64,000 bases of DNA, taken from assembly GCA_032433765.1 (NCBI GenBank), contig JAVIAB010000160.1, forward strand, positions 20,654,115 through 20,718,114, in the 5' to 3' direction. Within the stretch, counting starts at the first letter, position 1; every line of letters starts with the position of its first letter. This stretch comes from Megaustenia siamemsis (Eukaryota > Mollusca > Gastropoda > Stylommatophora > Ariophantidae). Shown here one piece after another: positions 31,821 through 41,717 of the stretch. A program made the position numbers and the translations under genes. The notes under the pieces were generated by a model that worked only from the letters and a program-made list of their open reading frames with translations, had not been told where the DNA came from and did not search any database.

Positions 31821-32416
31821 CAACGTTCATATACGAGTCGAAGTTCTTTAGCCAGCGATAGGAGACTCAAACATTCAGTTTCTACAACAGCTCCTTCGCC
31901 GTTGGTACTGTCTACAACACCACCTTCACCATCAACACCCTCTACAACACCAGCTTCACCATCAGCACCGATAATAAGTATTGTAACTATTGTAATGTTA
32001 TATAACATCCGCTGAATGTTGTGTTATATATCTATTGCGATATTAAAAGAATTCGACTAAACTGTACTTAGGTCTTTGTCTTAATTCTCTTGTTTCTGCC
32101 TGTATCTGTACAAAACTCTTGCTTGGATTACATTGTATTCGTGCTGTAATATTCCCACTTAACGGTAGTCAATGTTTATCCTATACTTTTTTTTATAAAC
32201 CATATATATAATGAACCATTTTGCCAAGTTTAACTACATGTATACTTTTTATATAGACAAAAAATGATGTATTTTTCTTTGATTAACGTAGTAACGGTGG
32301 GCATTTAACCGCACCTCTACTACTCATGTGCCCTCCATCCCCCACACATCTTCCTCGTCATTTCGTTTGAAAGATAACTTTATTGAAAGTTTCATTTCTA
32401 AATAAATCGTATTCAT

Positions 32417-32448
32417 ACACACACACACACATACACACACACACATAC
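32417..32448. repeat. (CA)n microsatellite
   Basis: Short acacacac run with two interruptions (at). Confidence 0.9.
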
Positions 32449-32595
32449 GTGCAAGACCACCCCCTCCCCACCGCCCAACCCACCCAGTGTCAGACACACA
32501 CATATCATAGTCATCAGATAATGTGCCTGCTGGAGTGGGAGATCATGTCTTTCCACCTCTTTCTGTCTCTATAAAGAAAGCACAAGAAAAGAGCC

Positions 32596-33153
32596 CAATT
32601 GCACCAGGTGGCATATATTAAATATGGTTTTAGTGCCCATATATTTTATAGACCTTCAATACATTATTTTCGAGGTAGTACGGTCAGTATTACGCCCGTG
32701 TCTGTCTTTTTTTTTTCCACACAAAAAACTCCGGTACCCACTTCTCTTGTTTCGTTTGCCAGCTTTCACCTCTGGAGAATTCCATGTATCTAGGAACTAA
32801 ATTGTGTGTGTTAATCCTATTTTTTCCTGACAGCCGTGTGCACAGGGGTCGCCTCGCCGCACAGGCAGATAACTCAGTCTTTGGAGGTACTCATATTTTT
32901 TTTCAGTCCATGAGATCTTTACGTTTCAAGCCGAACCTCGCTGCTGAAACCAGGGGTGGTTGTCGCAGAGAGAAATCATATAGAAAATACCATCATGATG
33001 AGCCGGGATTAGAACTGACAGCTTCTCTGTCTCGAGACCAACCAGTGCCCTACTAAAAAAACTGGGTGAACCTGGAAGCTGTCGATCAGGATTAAACCCA
33101 ACCTCTTTTCCTTAGGAATTGAGTTCACTAACTGCTGAGCTATTGTACCTCTC
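32596..33153 (-). mobile_element. SINE, family A, interrupted by a family C SINE
   Basis: The family A 3' half is at 32596-32741 (cagtattacgcccgtg and actccggtacccac). The head is at 33058-33153 (ctgggtgaacctggaagctg and ctgagctattgtacctc). The sequence between is a reverse-complement family C SINE. Both are decayed. Confidence 0.8.
32742..33057 (-). mobile_element. SINE, family C, full length
   Basis: Minus-strand head ctggttggtctcgagacag, B-box-like cagttctaatcccggc, then tctctctgcgacaaccaccc, gagttatctgcctgtgcggc, cccctgtgcacacggctgtc and a 3' end with ttcctaga and agaggtgaaagctggc. It matches 43030-43335 throughout. Confidence 0.8.
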
Positions 33154-33298
33154 TTTCTACTTCTCTAGCTGTTCACCAACTCTGTTGATGAAATTCTACA
33201 AAACTCTTAAATATTGTTGGTGTTTTTGTATTTCCGCTTCCGTTTCATCCCTCAATGATCCCAGCCGTCATTGTATGCTACAGATGTTCGCTTCACAT

Positions 33299-33499
33299 TC
33301 ATCATCCAGTACTGGGCCTGCTGGCGTAGGTGATCATGTCTCTCCACAACTTTCGAACTCGACAGTTATTTATCATTTCTGTTGTTGACATTCTGCCAAG
33401 CTATTCTCTTAAGCTGTCTAGTATTTATTATCTTTGTTTCCCTCTATGTCTTCGTACCTCAATTTTTCCAGTTGTTACAATATATTCCAGCTGTTTTCT

Positions 33500-33570
<71 letters not shown>

Positions 33571-34545
33571 CCTTTTCGTCTTGTCAGACGGTCTAGTGGA
33601 GGCTATTGCGTATTTTTTGAGGTATTGTTTTTGCCGAACAGCTTCTCTCGTGGCTAATTCTACCAATGTTTGACAAACACACGCGGTCACATAATGAACA
33701 GGTCAGGCTCGCTGGTCCACAGGGTTTACCATCCTTTTTCATGAGTCTCTTCTCTTCTAAGTCCTGTCTTAGCACAGTCTCAAATGTTGTTATACCGTTC
33801 CTTATACATGCTCTCCATGATGTGCGATCACTTGCCAGATGTTGCCAGTCGTTTTCACAGATGGAGAAGTCTTTCAGAGATGATTTACAGATATCTCTAT
33901 ATCGTAGTTTAGGTCTGCCGATTTGTCTTTTTCCGTGTTTTAGCTCACCATATAGTATTTGCCTAGGAATGCGTTTTTCTTCCATCCGTTGGACATGCCC
34001 CAGCCATCTTAGCCTTCGACTTCTGAGCATCGACATGATTGTTAGGGTATTAGCACGTTGCAGGACAGTTAAGTTGGTTATTTTGTCTTGCCATTTGATG
34101 TGCATTATTTTGCGGAGACATCGCATGTGGAAGACATTTAGTCTTTTTTCCTGGTTTGAGTATGTTGTCCAGGTTTCGGATCCATATAGTAGTGTGCTAA
34201 GCACACATGTTTGATATATTAGGAGTTTAGTCTTTCGAGTTAGTTTCGTGTTGTTCCATGCCCTTTTTGTGAGTTTGCCGAAGGTCGTAGCTGCTTTACC
34301 AATTCGACAGTTTATTTCTTCATCAAAAGAGATGGTTTGCGTAACTGTGGATCCAAGATATTTCTTCTCATTACATGGCCAACAATTGATGATTGTTTCT
34401 TCCTAATATTGGAAATTAACTCTCTTTTTGCTTTGACCTCTTTCAGAACATTTTGATTACTCTTCTTAGCTGTCCATGGTATTCTCAACATTCTTCTGTA
34501 AAACCACATTTCTACAGACTCCAGTGATTTTCTTGTCTTCAAGAT
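33299..34545 (-). mobile_element. LINE 3' end split by a second LINE
   Basis: The 3' part, 33299-33505, reads the QLEYIVTTGKIE to TYASRPGT region with an (ATC)n tail. The upstream part, 34361-34545, reads SLESVEMWFYRRMLRIPWTA, KKSNQNVLKEVKAKRELISN and IRKKQSSIVGHVMRR. The 855 bp between them belong to another LINE. The parent is 5'-truncated near 34545. Confidence 0.88.
33506..34360 (-). mobile_element. Nested LINE with a (TA)n 3' tail and C-terminal CCHC-like finger
   Basis: One long minus-strand reading with no stop, from about 34360 to 33593. It begins STVTQTISFDEEINCRIGKA, passes LLYGSETWTTYSNQEKRLN, MRCLRKIMHIKWQDKITN and RLRWLGHVQRMEEKRIPRQI, and ends with CSLCDRVCLSNIGRISHERSC, a Cys/His cluster seen at the end of some LINE proteins. 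About 62 bp of (TA)n at 33506-33567 is the 3' tail. The duplication tttctttt(c)at-like is at 33495-33505 (tttcttttcat) and 34361-34371 (tttcttctcat), one mismatch in 11. It is 5'-truncated, so the endonuclease and RT are absent. Intact reading suggests youth. Confidence 0.9.
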
Positions 34546-34879
34546 TATTTGGCCAAAAAACGATGATTGATTCCTCCTGGTGTTGATAACAACTTACCTC
34601 TCTGGCGTCGCGCTGACAACATAAATTATAAACCTGAAGACAGCCATATTTAACACCGTTTTCTTCCGGTATTTTAAAGATCTGTCTTGTGTTTTCTGGC
34701 TTGGAATTGTTTCATTTTTATAGTTTGCTATACCTGAAGAAGCATTTTGCTAGAACGTCGACGGTTGTCTTGTCTTTCTTTTAATGTAGTTGCGCCCTAT
34801 CATTTTATATGTATTTTACATACTTCGCCAACGCCACGTCAAGTACCAATGCGACCTTTCCATTCTTTTTACTTCTACA
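34546..34879. other. Unassigned sequence between two LINEs
   Basis: No supported feature. Pyrimidine-rich at its right end, where the next LINE tail begins. Confidence 0.4.
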
Positions 34880-35435
34880 CGTGCATTTACTTCTTCCTCT
34901 TCTACTTCTTCTATTTCTACTACTTCTTCTTCTTCTACTTCTTCTTCTTCCTCTTCTCTTCTTCTTCTACTACTGTTCTTCCTCTATGCCGTTGGCGTCG
35001 AGGGGAGATACAATCTGCGCTTCTTTGCTCTTCTGTTGGCCTCTTCTGATGTTATTCCTCCTAGTGACTCTAGTATTTCCTTTATCCATCTCTTTCTCGG
35101 TCTTCCTCTTAATCTGGAGTTTTCGTAGCGTTTGTTTATTGCTCTTTGAGTCATTGTTAGTTCTTTTTGTCTTGTTATGTGGCCGAACCAATTTATCTGT
35201 TGTTTCTTTATGTATTCGATGACTGGTTCAATTTCGAGTTCCTTCCTCAGGTCGGTGTTTCTTACTCTGTCCCTTAAGCTGTTTCCTGTCATTCTTCTGA
35301 CACATTTCATTTCGGTGGTCGTTATCTTTCTTATTGTTCTAGAGTCGAGCGTCCAATTCTGGCACTGATAGCACAGTTGGTAGAAACATTGATTTGTATA
35401 TTGCCCTTTTTGCTTCCGTAGTTATTGCTATTTCG
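34880..35435 (-). mobile_element. LINE 3' fragment with (GAA)n tail
   Basis: The minus strand reads WTLDSRTIRKITTTEMKC, VRRMTGNSLRDRVRNTDLRK, IEYIKKQQINWFGHITRQK, RLRGRPRKRWIKEILESLGG and RRAKKRRLYLPSTPTA-stop. A long tract of tct/act triplets (34880-34975) is the GAA-type tail. Same family as 51575-53805. Confidence 0.9.
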
Positions 35436-36404
35436 ACCAAAAAAAAAGAATAAATAAATAAAAAGTAGTCACTTCCACAACGGTTTTTCATTTGGATAAT
35501 TAATGATATCAAATCAAGAGGTGATCAAAAACTTGAACTTGTACCACATTCGCATCCTTTTTGTAATTTTGTCCTGACTGTTTACATTACTTCTCTCACT
35601 CACTCCTAGCGACCGAGCGTCTACATACTTTCACTAACAGTAGCCAACAAGACCAGAACTTGAGCAATCAAATTAACATATGACCTTTCACCTCGCCCAT
35701 GTTTTATTCATAAAACAATAAATGTTGATCTGATCTATCTCGTAAATCCAGGCGACTCGGGGTGATGGACTAGCAGTCAACGGTAAAGAGGTGACATGAC
35801 CTTTGAATATTGCAATAACATATCGTTTTTCCACCATCGTTCGTTGTTTTCTTTACAATGTTTTCTCTCTTCCTCTGCTTCTCATTTCTGTGTCTTTATC
35901 AGTGTAGTTCTCTCGTCCTCTCTCATCATTTCTTTAATACTTACCCAAACTCGCTACTCTAATACTTATTCTAACTTGCTCACTCTTATACTTTTTCAAA
36001 CTCGCTCACTCTAATAATTTCTCTAACCCTCCCACTCTGAGAGTGCGTTATATGTTCCATTCTCTATCATTTACTCTCTCACACTCGCATTTATCACACT
36101 TTCTCCAAGTGAAATACACTCTCACTCTCTCCCTCTACTTTTCCCTAAATCACCCAATTATATTCTTGTACTTTCTTCTTCTTCCTCATCTGCTTCTCCT
36201 TCTGTCTCCCCTCCCCCCCCCACTCTCTAGGTCTTTATCTATATTACTTGCTTGATCGTTCATTCATTGTACCATCAACACTTACTTCTAATCACATTCT
36301 GTAGCGTTGTTCTATGGTTGCCACTCTGGACATCAGCTCCTCAAATTTTCTAACGCTTGATATCAATTAGATAAGATATCAAGATAAATTTAAAACAGAC
36401 ACTG
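35436..36404. other. AT-rich then pyrimidine-rich spacer
   Basis: No gene or known repeat recognised. 35860-36260 is strongly C/T-rich (ctctctcac-type runs), which produces meaningless open frames. Confidence 0.5.
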
Positions 36405-38410
36405 AAAATATGAACTTGGGACGTAAGAACACTCATGCAAAAAGAAAAACTAGAAAACCTCAAACAGGAAATAAAACGGATGAATTTACATTTATTGGGA
36501 TTATGTGAAATGAGACATTGGATCAGTGGAGATATACTCTGATGAATATAAAATAGTCTATTCTGGAGGTTCTGAACACCAAAGAGGATTTGGTATCATC
36601 TTGGATGTAGACAGAGCAAAAACAGTGAAAGGCTTTTTGGCAATATCTGGAAGAGTCATTTTAGTGAAATTGAGTGGAAAGCCAATAAATATAAATCTCA
36701 AATAAGTTTATGCACCAAAGCAGACAGTGCAGAGGAAACAGTTGATCAATGTTACCACGACCTTAATATGGCACTTTGTCAACGCAAACCACATGAAAAC
36801 ACCATAGCTCTAGGGGATCTCAATACAAAAGTAGGAAAGAAAAGAGTCGAAGAAGTGGTTGGTTATTATGGCTTAGGCGAGAGGAATGAAAGACGTGACA
36901 AACCCATTGAATGTGCAAGTACATACAACATGATGATATGAAACACCTGGTTTACCTGGTTTAAGCAACATCCAATGCGTCTGTGGACATGGAAAAGCCC
37001 AGGAGACAACGCACGTAATCAAATGAACTACATTATGATAAACAGCAGATTTAGAAACAGTCTGGTGTGTGTGAAAACTAGAGCAGGGGCAGATTGCAAT
37101 AGTGATCATGTACCAGTTGTGGGAAAGCTTATAGAAAAAATAAAAGCAGCAAAACTAGCCTCAGTTAATATCAAGTTATATTTAGATTTTGTTTTGATGC
37201 AGAATGGCTCAGGCAAATGCAGCTTTCCAGAAAATGAGGAAGATATTATGCAATCCATTTTTGACAATAGAAACAAGAAAAAGAGTTCTTAAATGTTATG
37301 TGGAACCAGTCTTAACATATGGATGCGAATCAAGGACAATAGGACAACAGACAAGAAAAGCACTGGAGTCTGTAGAAATGTGGTTTTACAAGAGAATGTT
37401 GAGAATACCATGGACAGCTAAGAAGAGTAATGAAAACGTTCTGAAACAGGTCAAAGCAAAACGAGAGCTAATTTCCAATATTAGGAAGAAACAATCATCA
37501 TTTTTTGGCCATGTAATGAGAAGAGAACAGCTGGAATATATTGTAACAATTGGGAAAATTGAGGGACGAAGAGATAGAGGGAAGCAAAGAGAAAAAATAC
37601 CAGACAGTTTAAGAGAATGGCTTAGCAGAAGGTCAACAACAGAAATGATAAATAACTGTCGAGATCGAAAGATGTGGAGAGACACGATCACCTACGCCAG
37701 CAGGCCCGGTACTTGATGATGATGATATTTAGATTTATTCAAATCAAACAAATACAAGAGAAATATAAATTCAGAACCGGTACAATGCAATAGAGAAGAT
37801 ACAAAGCATTGATGAACAGTGGGGAAATGCTAAAAGAATCAATGCAACAAACATCAAAAGAGTTCATACCACCGGTGAGGACAAATTCAAGAAAAAAATG
37901 GATGACATATGATATTTTGCAGCTAATGGATACAAGAAGAAGAAATAAAGAAAATAAATATGAGTATAAGAGATTAAATAAAGAAATTGTAGTAAAATGC
38001 AATGGAGCAAAAGAAGCATGGCTAAAACAGAGATTGAAATGCAACAAAAAAGTGATGTCAAAGCCATGTACAAACAAATTGAAGAATTAAAAGGAAGAAA
38101 ACCGCAATAAAAAACTGGATGTATAAGATCAAAGAAATGAGAACTGTTGATTGAACAAGAAAGCATAAGGGAACAATGGACAGAATACATTTAAGATCTT
38201 TATGATGATGAACGAACAGATGTAGAGATTAAAGATAATGGATAAGGACCCGTAATACTCAAAGAAGAAGTGGAAGACGCCTTGTGCAATATGAAAGCAG
38301 GAAAAGCTACTGGAGCAGATAATATAACTAAAGAAGAGATTGAAGCCATGGGTGATTTTAGAATAGAAATAATAACAAAAATATTGAATGATATCTACAA
38401 CAGCGGATAT
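36405..38410 (+). mobile_element. LINE with endonuclease domain, interrupted by a copy of its own family
   Basis: It starts within the AP-type endonuclease: tgggacgtaagaacactc (WDVRTL), GLCEMRH, YSGGSEHQRGFGIILD, then GDLNTKVG-like and RLWTWKSPGDNARNQMNYIM, with SDHVPVVGKL near 37100. These are the Mg-binding and catalytic landmarks of the domain. A second element occupies 37190-37724. The parent resumes at 37737 and runs through KEFIPPVRTN, KRLNKEIVVKCNGAKEAWL and MKAGKATGADNITKEEIEAM (start of the reverse transcriptase) to 38410, where it is cut off by other LINE debris. Many frameshifts and stops. Confidence 0.9.
37190..37724 (+). mobile_element. 5'-truncated LINE nested in its own family, 12-bp duplication
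   Basis: A 170-codon uninterrupted reading from 37204 (MAQANAAFQKMRKILCNPF) through LKCYVEPVLTYGCESRTIG, MLRIPWTAKKSNENVLKQV, QSSFFGHVMRREQLEYIV, REKIPDSLREWLSRR and RDRKMWRDTITYASRPGT-stop, then a gatgatgat tail. atatttagattt at 37178-37189 is repeated at 37725-37736. The minus-strand copy at 56240-56290 shows the uninterrupted target sequence. This is the cleanest reading of the C-terminal region in the window. Confidence 0.95.
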
Positions 38411-38890
38411 GTATGCTGGCTGACTCTGTATGTTGTTAGTATCTCCCATAGTTGTTCTCTGTTTACTCGGTCGAATGTTTTTGACTGGTCAATGAAAGAT
38501 GTGTACACATTTTGATTGTGTTCTGTCGTCTTTTTCTGCTAGCTGTTATAGGGTGAATAGAGCGTCAGTACATCCTTCGGTTTTTTTTTCCGAAACCCCA
38601 TTGAGAATCGCTTAGCTGTAATTCTATAATTAACCTCAGACTTTTTTCCACAATTCTGGCGTATAACTTTCATACACGGCGGAGAAGAGATAAACCTCTA
38701 TATTGATTACAGTCTCTCTTGCTACCTTTATTTTAATGTTTACAACTTTTTATATATCTTCATTGCTCTTTCTCATTGGCCAATGTATCTTTAGGATTTT
38801 TCTGTAGAATATTGTTTCGAATCGATTTTCTTCCTTGCTGTATGCGAGACTGTCCACGATTCACAACCGATCTTTCGTTCATAGAAAAAT
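38411..38890 (-). mobile_element. Rearranged LINE fragments of a further family
   Basis: On the minus strand, 38890-38735 reads C-terminal-type sequence (GCESWTVSHTARKK and ILKIHWPMRKSNEDI). 38730-38411 then reads reverse-transcriptase sequence (CNQYRGLSLL, KLYARIVEKSLRLIIELQLS, then SFIDQSKTFDRVNREQLWEI, the palm motif A region). The C-terminal part comes before the RT part, the reverse of protein order, so two fragments were joined by rearrangement or separate insertions. Confidence 0.7.
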
Positions 38891-38904
38891 CTGGTTCACA
38901 TTAA

Positions 38905-39175
38905 AGGCTGGATGAACGTAAAAGTCGTTGATCAGATCGGACCCGACCTCTTGACCCCGGTAGTCCAGATCGAACCCGACCTCTTGACCCCAGTAGTCCA
39001 GATCGAACCCGACCTCTTGACCCCAGTAGTCCAGATCGAACCCGACCTCTTGACCCCAGTAGTCCAGATCGAACCCGACCTCTTGACCCCGGTAGTCCAG
39101 ATCGAACCCGACCTCTTGACCCCAGTAGTCCAGATCGAACCCGACCTCTTGACCCCGGTAGTTCAGTCTGGAAAA
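38905..39175 (-). repeat. 33-bp tandem repeat made from a SINE B box
   Basis: It begins as a family A SINE head on the minus strand (aaaggctggatgaacg and tagtccag), but the 33-bp segment holding the B box (gatcgaaccc, minus-strand gggttcgatc) and tagtccag is repeated about seven times. On the plus strand the units give an IEPDLLTPVVQ repeat, which has no meaning as protein. Variants gacccc-a/g-gtag distinguish units. Confidence 0.9.
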
Positions 39176-39402
39176 GTCTAGGACAGAACGGACAAGTAAT
39201 TGTTACTGATGGCGGACGATCTCACTCTCCTTTATAGCCTCTTTCTGCCGTCGCCTCCTGTTCGTTTTGATGTCTCACCTCATGGACAAGGAAATATGAG
39301 TCAGGTTCTTCTGTCCTATAGCGTATCTTCCCACCTTAGGAATTAACAGGGAATTTTTTTTTTAGTGAAGTCTTGAGTGTATCTTCATCATAATAGTATC
39401 AA
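39176..39402. other. Unassigned sequence
   Basis: No supported feature; lies between two tandem arrays. Confidence 0.4.
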
Positions 39403-39432
39403 TAATGTATATATATATATATATATATATAT
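39403..39432. repeat. (TA)n microsatellite
   Basis: About 30 bp of alternating TA directly before the 34-bp minisatellite. Confidence 0.95.
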
Positions 39433-40335
39433 AAGCCAACTTGTTACAGACACCAGAAGTACAGTAAAGCTCCTTGTTACAGACACCATAAGTACAGTAA
39501 AGCCAACTTGTTACATACACAATAAAGTACAGTAAAGCTCTTTGTTACAGACACCATAAGTACAGCAAAGCCCCCTTGTTACAGACACCATAATTACAGC
39601 AAAGCCCCCTTGTTACATACACCATAAGTACAGTAAAGCCCCCTTGCTACAGACACCATAAGTACAGTAAAGCCCCCTTGTTACATACACAATAAAGTAC
39701 AGTAAAGCTCTTTGTTACAGACACCATAAGTACAGCAAAGCCCCCTTGTTACAGACACCATAAGTACAGCAAAGCCCCCTTGTTACAGACACCATAAGTA
39801 CAGCAAAGCCCCCTTGTTACATACACCATAAGTACAGTAAAGCCCCCTTGCTACAGACACCATAAGCACAGTAAAGTCCCCTTGCTACAGACACCATAAG
39901 TACAGCAAAGCCCCCTTGCTACAGACACCATAAGCACAGTAAAGCCCCCTTGCTACAGACACCATAAGTACAGTATAGCCCCCTTGCTACAGACACCATA
40001 AGCACAGTAAAGCCCCCTTGCTACAGACACCATAAGTACAGTATAGCCCCCTTGCTACAGACACCATAAGTACAGTAAAGCCCCTTTGCTACAGACACCA
40101 TAAGCACAGTAAAGCCCCCTTGCTACAGACACCATAAGTACAGTAAAGCCCCCTTGCTACAGACACCATAAGCACAGTAAAGCCCCCTTGCTACAGACAC
40201 CATAAGTACAGTAAAGCCCCCTTGCTACAGACACCATAAGTACAGTAAAGTCCCCTTGCTACAGACACCATAAGTACAGTTAAGTCCCCTTGCTACAGAC
40301 ACCATACGTACAGTAAAGCCAACTTGATACAGACA
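39433..40335. repeat. 34-bp minisatellite, about 26 copies
   Basis: The unit is built of acagtaaagcccccttg and ctacagacaccataagt. From about 39840 units alternate taagtacag and taagcacag, giving a 68-bp dimer. Early units have gttacag and late units gctacag, so the array has a left-right gradient. Confidence 0.96.
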
Positions 40336-40496
40336 GGCCTACATATTGTAAGAACCAGATGGTGAGACAAACTGAAAGTAACTTGGAAGGACGGAATCTT
40401 GGGCCTCATATAAGAGCATTGGATGGTGATAGTTGATGCTGGAAGAAGAAAGGTTCTATCTCAATCATACATGGTTTAGAGATATACCATGTTTTT

Positions 40497-40500
<4 letters not shown>

Positions 40501-40549
<49 letters not shown>
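40501..40549. repeat. (GA)n microsatellite
   Basis: About 49 bp of GA with one or two A interruptions. Confidence 0.97.
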
Positions 40550-40550
<1 letters not shown>

Positions 40551-41474
40551 GAGAGTAAAGAAGATTAAAAAGATACTTATGCAAAGAATTGTTGCAAACG
40601 TTGTTTAATTCCCACCTCTTTGGTGTTTGTTTTGAAATTTCCCAACAACAAATATCTATCAACCTAACCTTTTAACGCATTTTTAAAATCACGGATAAAT
40701 CACGTAAAAGAGCAATTAATTAATCAATTATCGGCGAACTGCACATAGTTGATGTTTTGTTCATCTCCGACCTTTCTCTCTTTCTTACTCTCTCTTTATT
40801 TTCTTTATCGGATACTTCTCTCTTTATTTTCTTTATCTGATGTTTTTGTAACTGGTGTCTATTGTTTAATTAATTTACTGGCTGCCCTCAATAACTTGGC
40901 TCGTTCTCCTCTCTTACCTTACACTTTTTTTTTTCCTCTCTAGAAGAGTTATATCAGAATATATTTATACACAGATAACAGAAATACAATCAAATCATCA
41001 ACACTAATCAGGCAATACTTGTCTGCAATTTTACCCAGAATATCTCATAAAATAAAAACAGGAGAAAACCAGTTTGTCTATTCCTTGACGTGATGTCCCG
41101 AATTCTTACTCCACGATTACACTTCTATGTGCCTCTTGTCATGTTCTCATTCCTAAAGCACGCAACCTGTCATCATTAACTGGGCATTTATCAAAACCAA
41201 TCTCATTGTTGCTGATTGTTCTTCTCAGCGATTCGCAACATTTAGTTCATGAATCAATTAACTCCAATGGAAGCGAACAGCTAAGGCTTCCAGCACGTCA
41301 AAGTGATGCTGAACTTTTAAGACTTAACCCCATTCTCGTTCATGGAGTTGGTACATCCATATTTAGAGATTTCTGATTATTTTTCTTCTCTTGTCACAAT
41401 CATGATTTCTGCCATGTCCAAGCTAATTTTCCTGTTATAATCCTTGCCTACTTCGATCAAGGGAACTCTTTACA
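40550..41474. other. AT-rich spacer, nothing recognised
   Basis: T/C-rich segments around 40760-40940 give spurious open frames. No repeat or gene could be assigned. Confidence 0.5.
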
Positions 41475-41690
41475 CGTGACAGCTAGAATGAGCAATGAGG
41501 AAATTCTGAAAGAGGCCAACACAAAAAGAGAGCTATTGAAAACATCAGAAATAACAAGCGACATTTTTCTGAAACATCAAGAAAAGAGTAAAGTTAGAAT
41601 ACTTGGTTACAACTGGTAAAATATAGGGAAAGATAGCTCGCTGACGACAGAGAGAGACGATACTAGATAGCTCGGTGTGTCATGGCATGG
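41475..41690 (+). mobile_element. Decayed LINE C-terminal fragment
   Basis: gaggaaattctgaaagaggc and aacacaaaaagagagctatt match the EEILKEANTKREL stretch, and cgatactagatagctcgg matches the later DSL region of the (GAT)n LINE group. It ends abruptly without a tail. Confidence 0.65.
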
Positions 41691-41717
41691 TAAACAAATC
41701 AAAAGACGATTAGACTA

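Larger units (their letters stand above)
25709..32330. mobile_element. Giant inverted repeat, foldback-like element
   Basis: 25709 to about 28920 is inverted at about 29020 to 32330, with a spacer of about 100 bp. Matches seen along the arms include gtagtagaggtgc (25715) with gcacctctactac (32311), aattaagacaaagacct with aggtctttgtcttaatt, and the centre pair agctagtagtaaggaaaa with ttttctttactactagct. Sampled segments look over 90% identical, with differences in repeat copy number and a segment present in only one arm. Long arms containing internal tandem repeats and a short centre are typical of foldback elements. No transposase is recognised and no target-site duplication is clear. Confidence 0.85.
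29020..32330 (-). repeat. Right arm of the inverted repeat
   Basis: Mirror of the left arm. Inner repeats with aaaataaagtttgaggtaag and aaaatggtcagggggtaaaa occupy about 29090-30300. Seven outer repeats with ctgctcgttgtgtctaact lie at 30320-31210, against four in the left arm. The zinc-finger ORF (31686-31820) and a shorter 30-bp minisatellite (about 31905-31970) follow. Confidence 0.85.

Noticed and set aside
33433..33690. IYIYIY-type open frames
   Set aside because: They are the (TA)n tail of a LINE.
34747..35222. Ser- and Leu-rich plus-strand ORFs of 100-137 codons
   Set aside because: They are the antisense of a LINE 3' end and its (GAA)n tail.
36043..36255. A 70-codon ORF rich in Ser and Leu
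   Set aside because: It comes from a low-complexity pyrimidine tract.
37386..38449. Minus-strand ORFs of about 100 codons with membrane-like composition
   Set aside because: They are antisense to a clearly recognisable plus-strand LINE.
38912..39181. An IEPDLLTPVVQ repeat protein
   Set aside because: The 33-bp unit is a SINE B-box segment, so the open frame is incidental.
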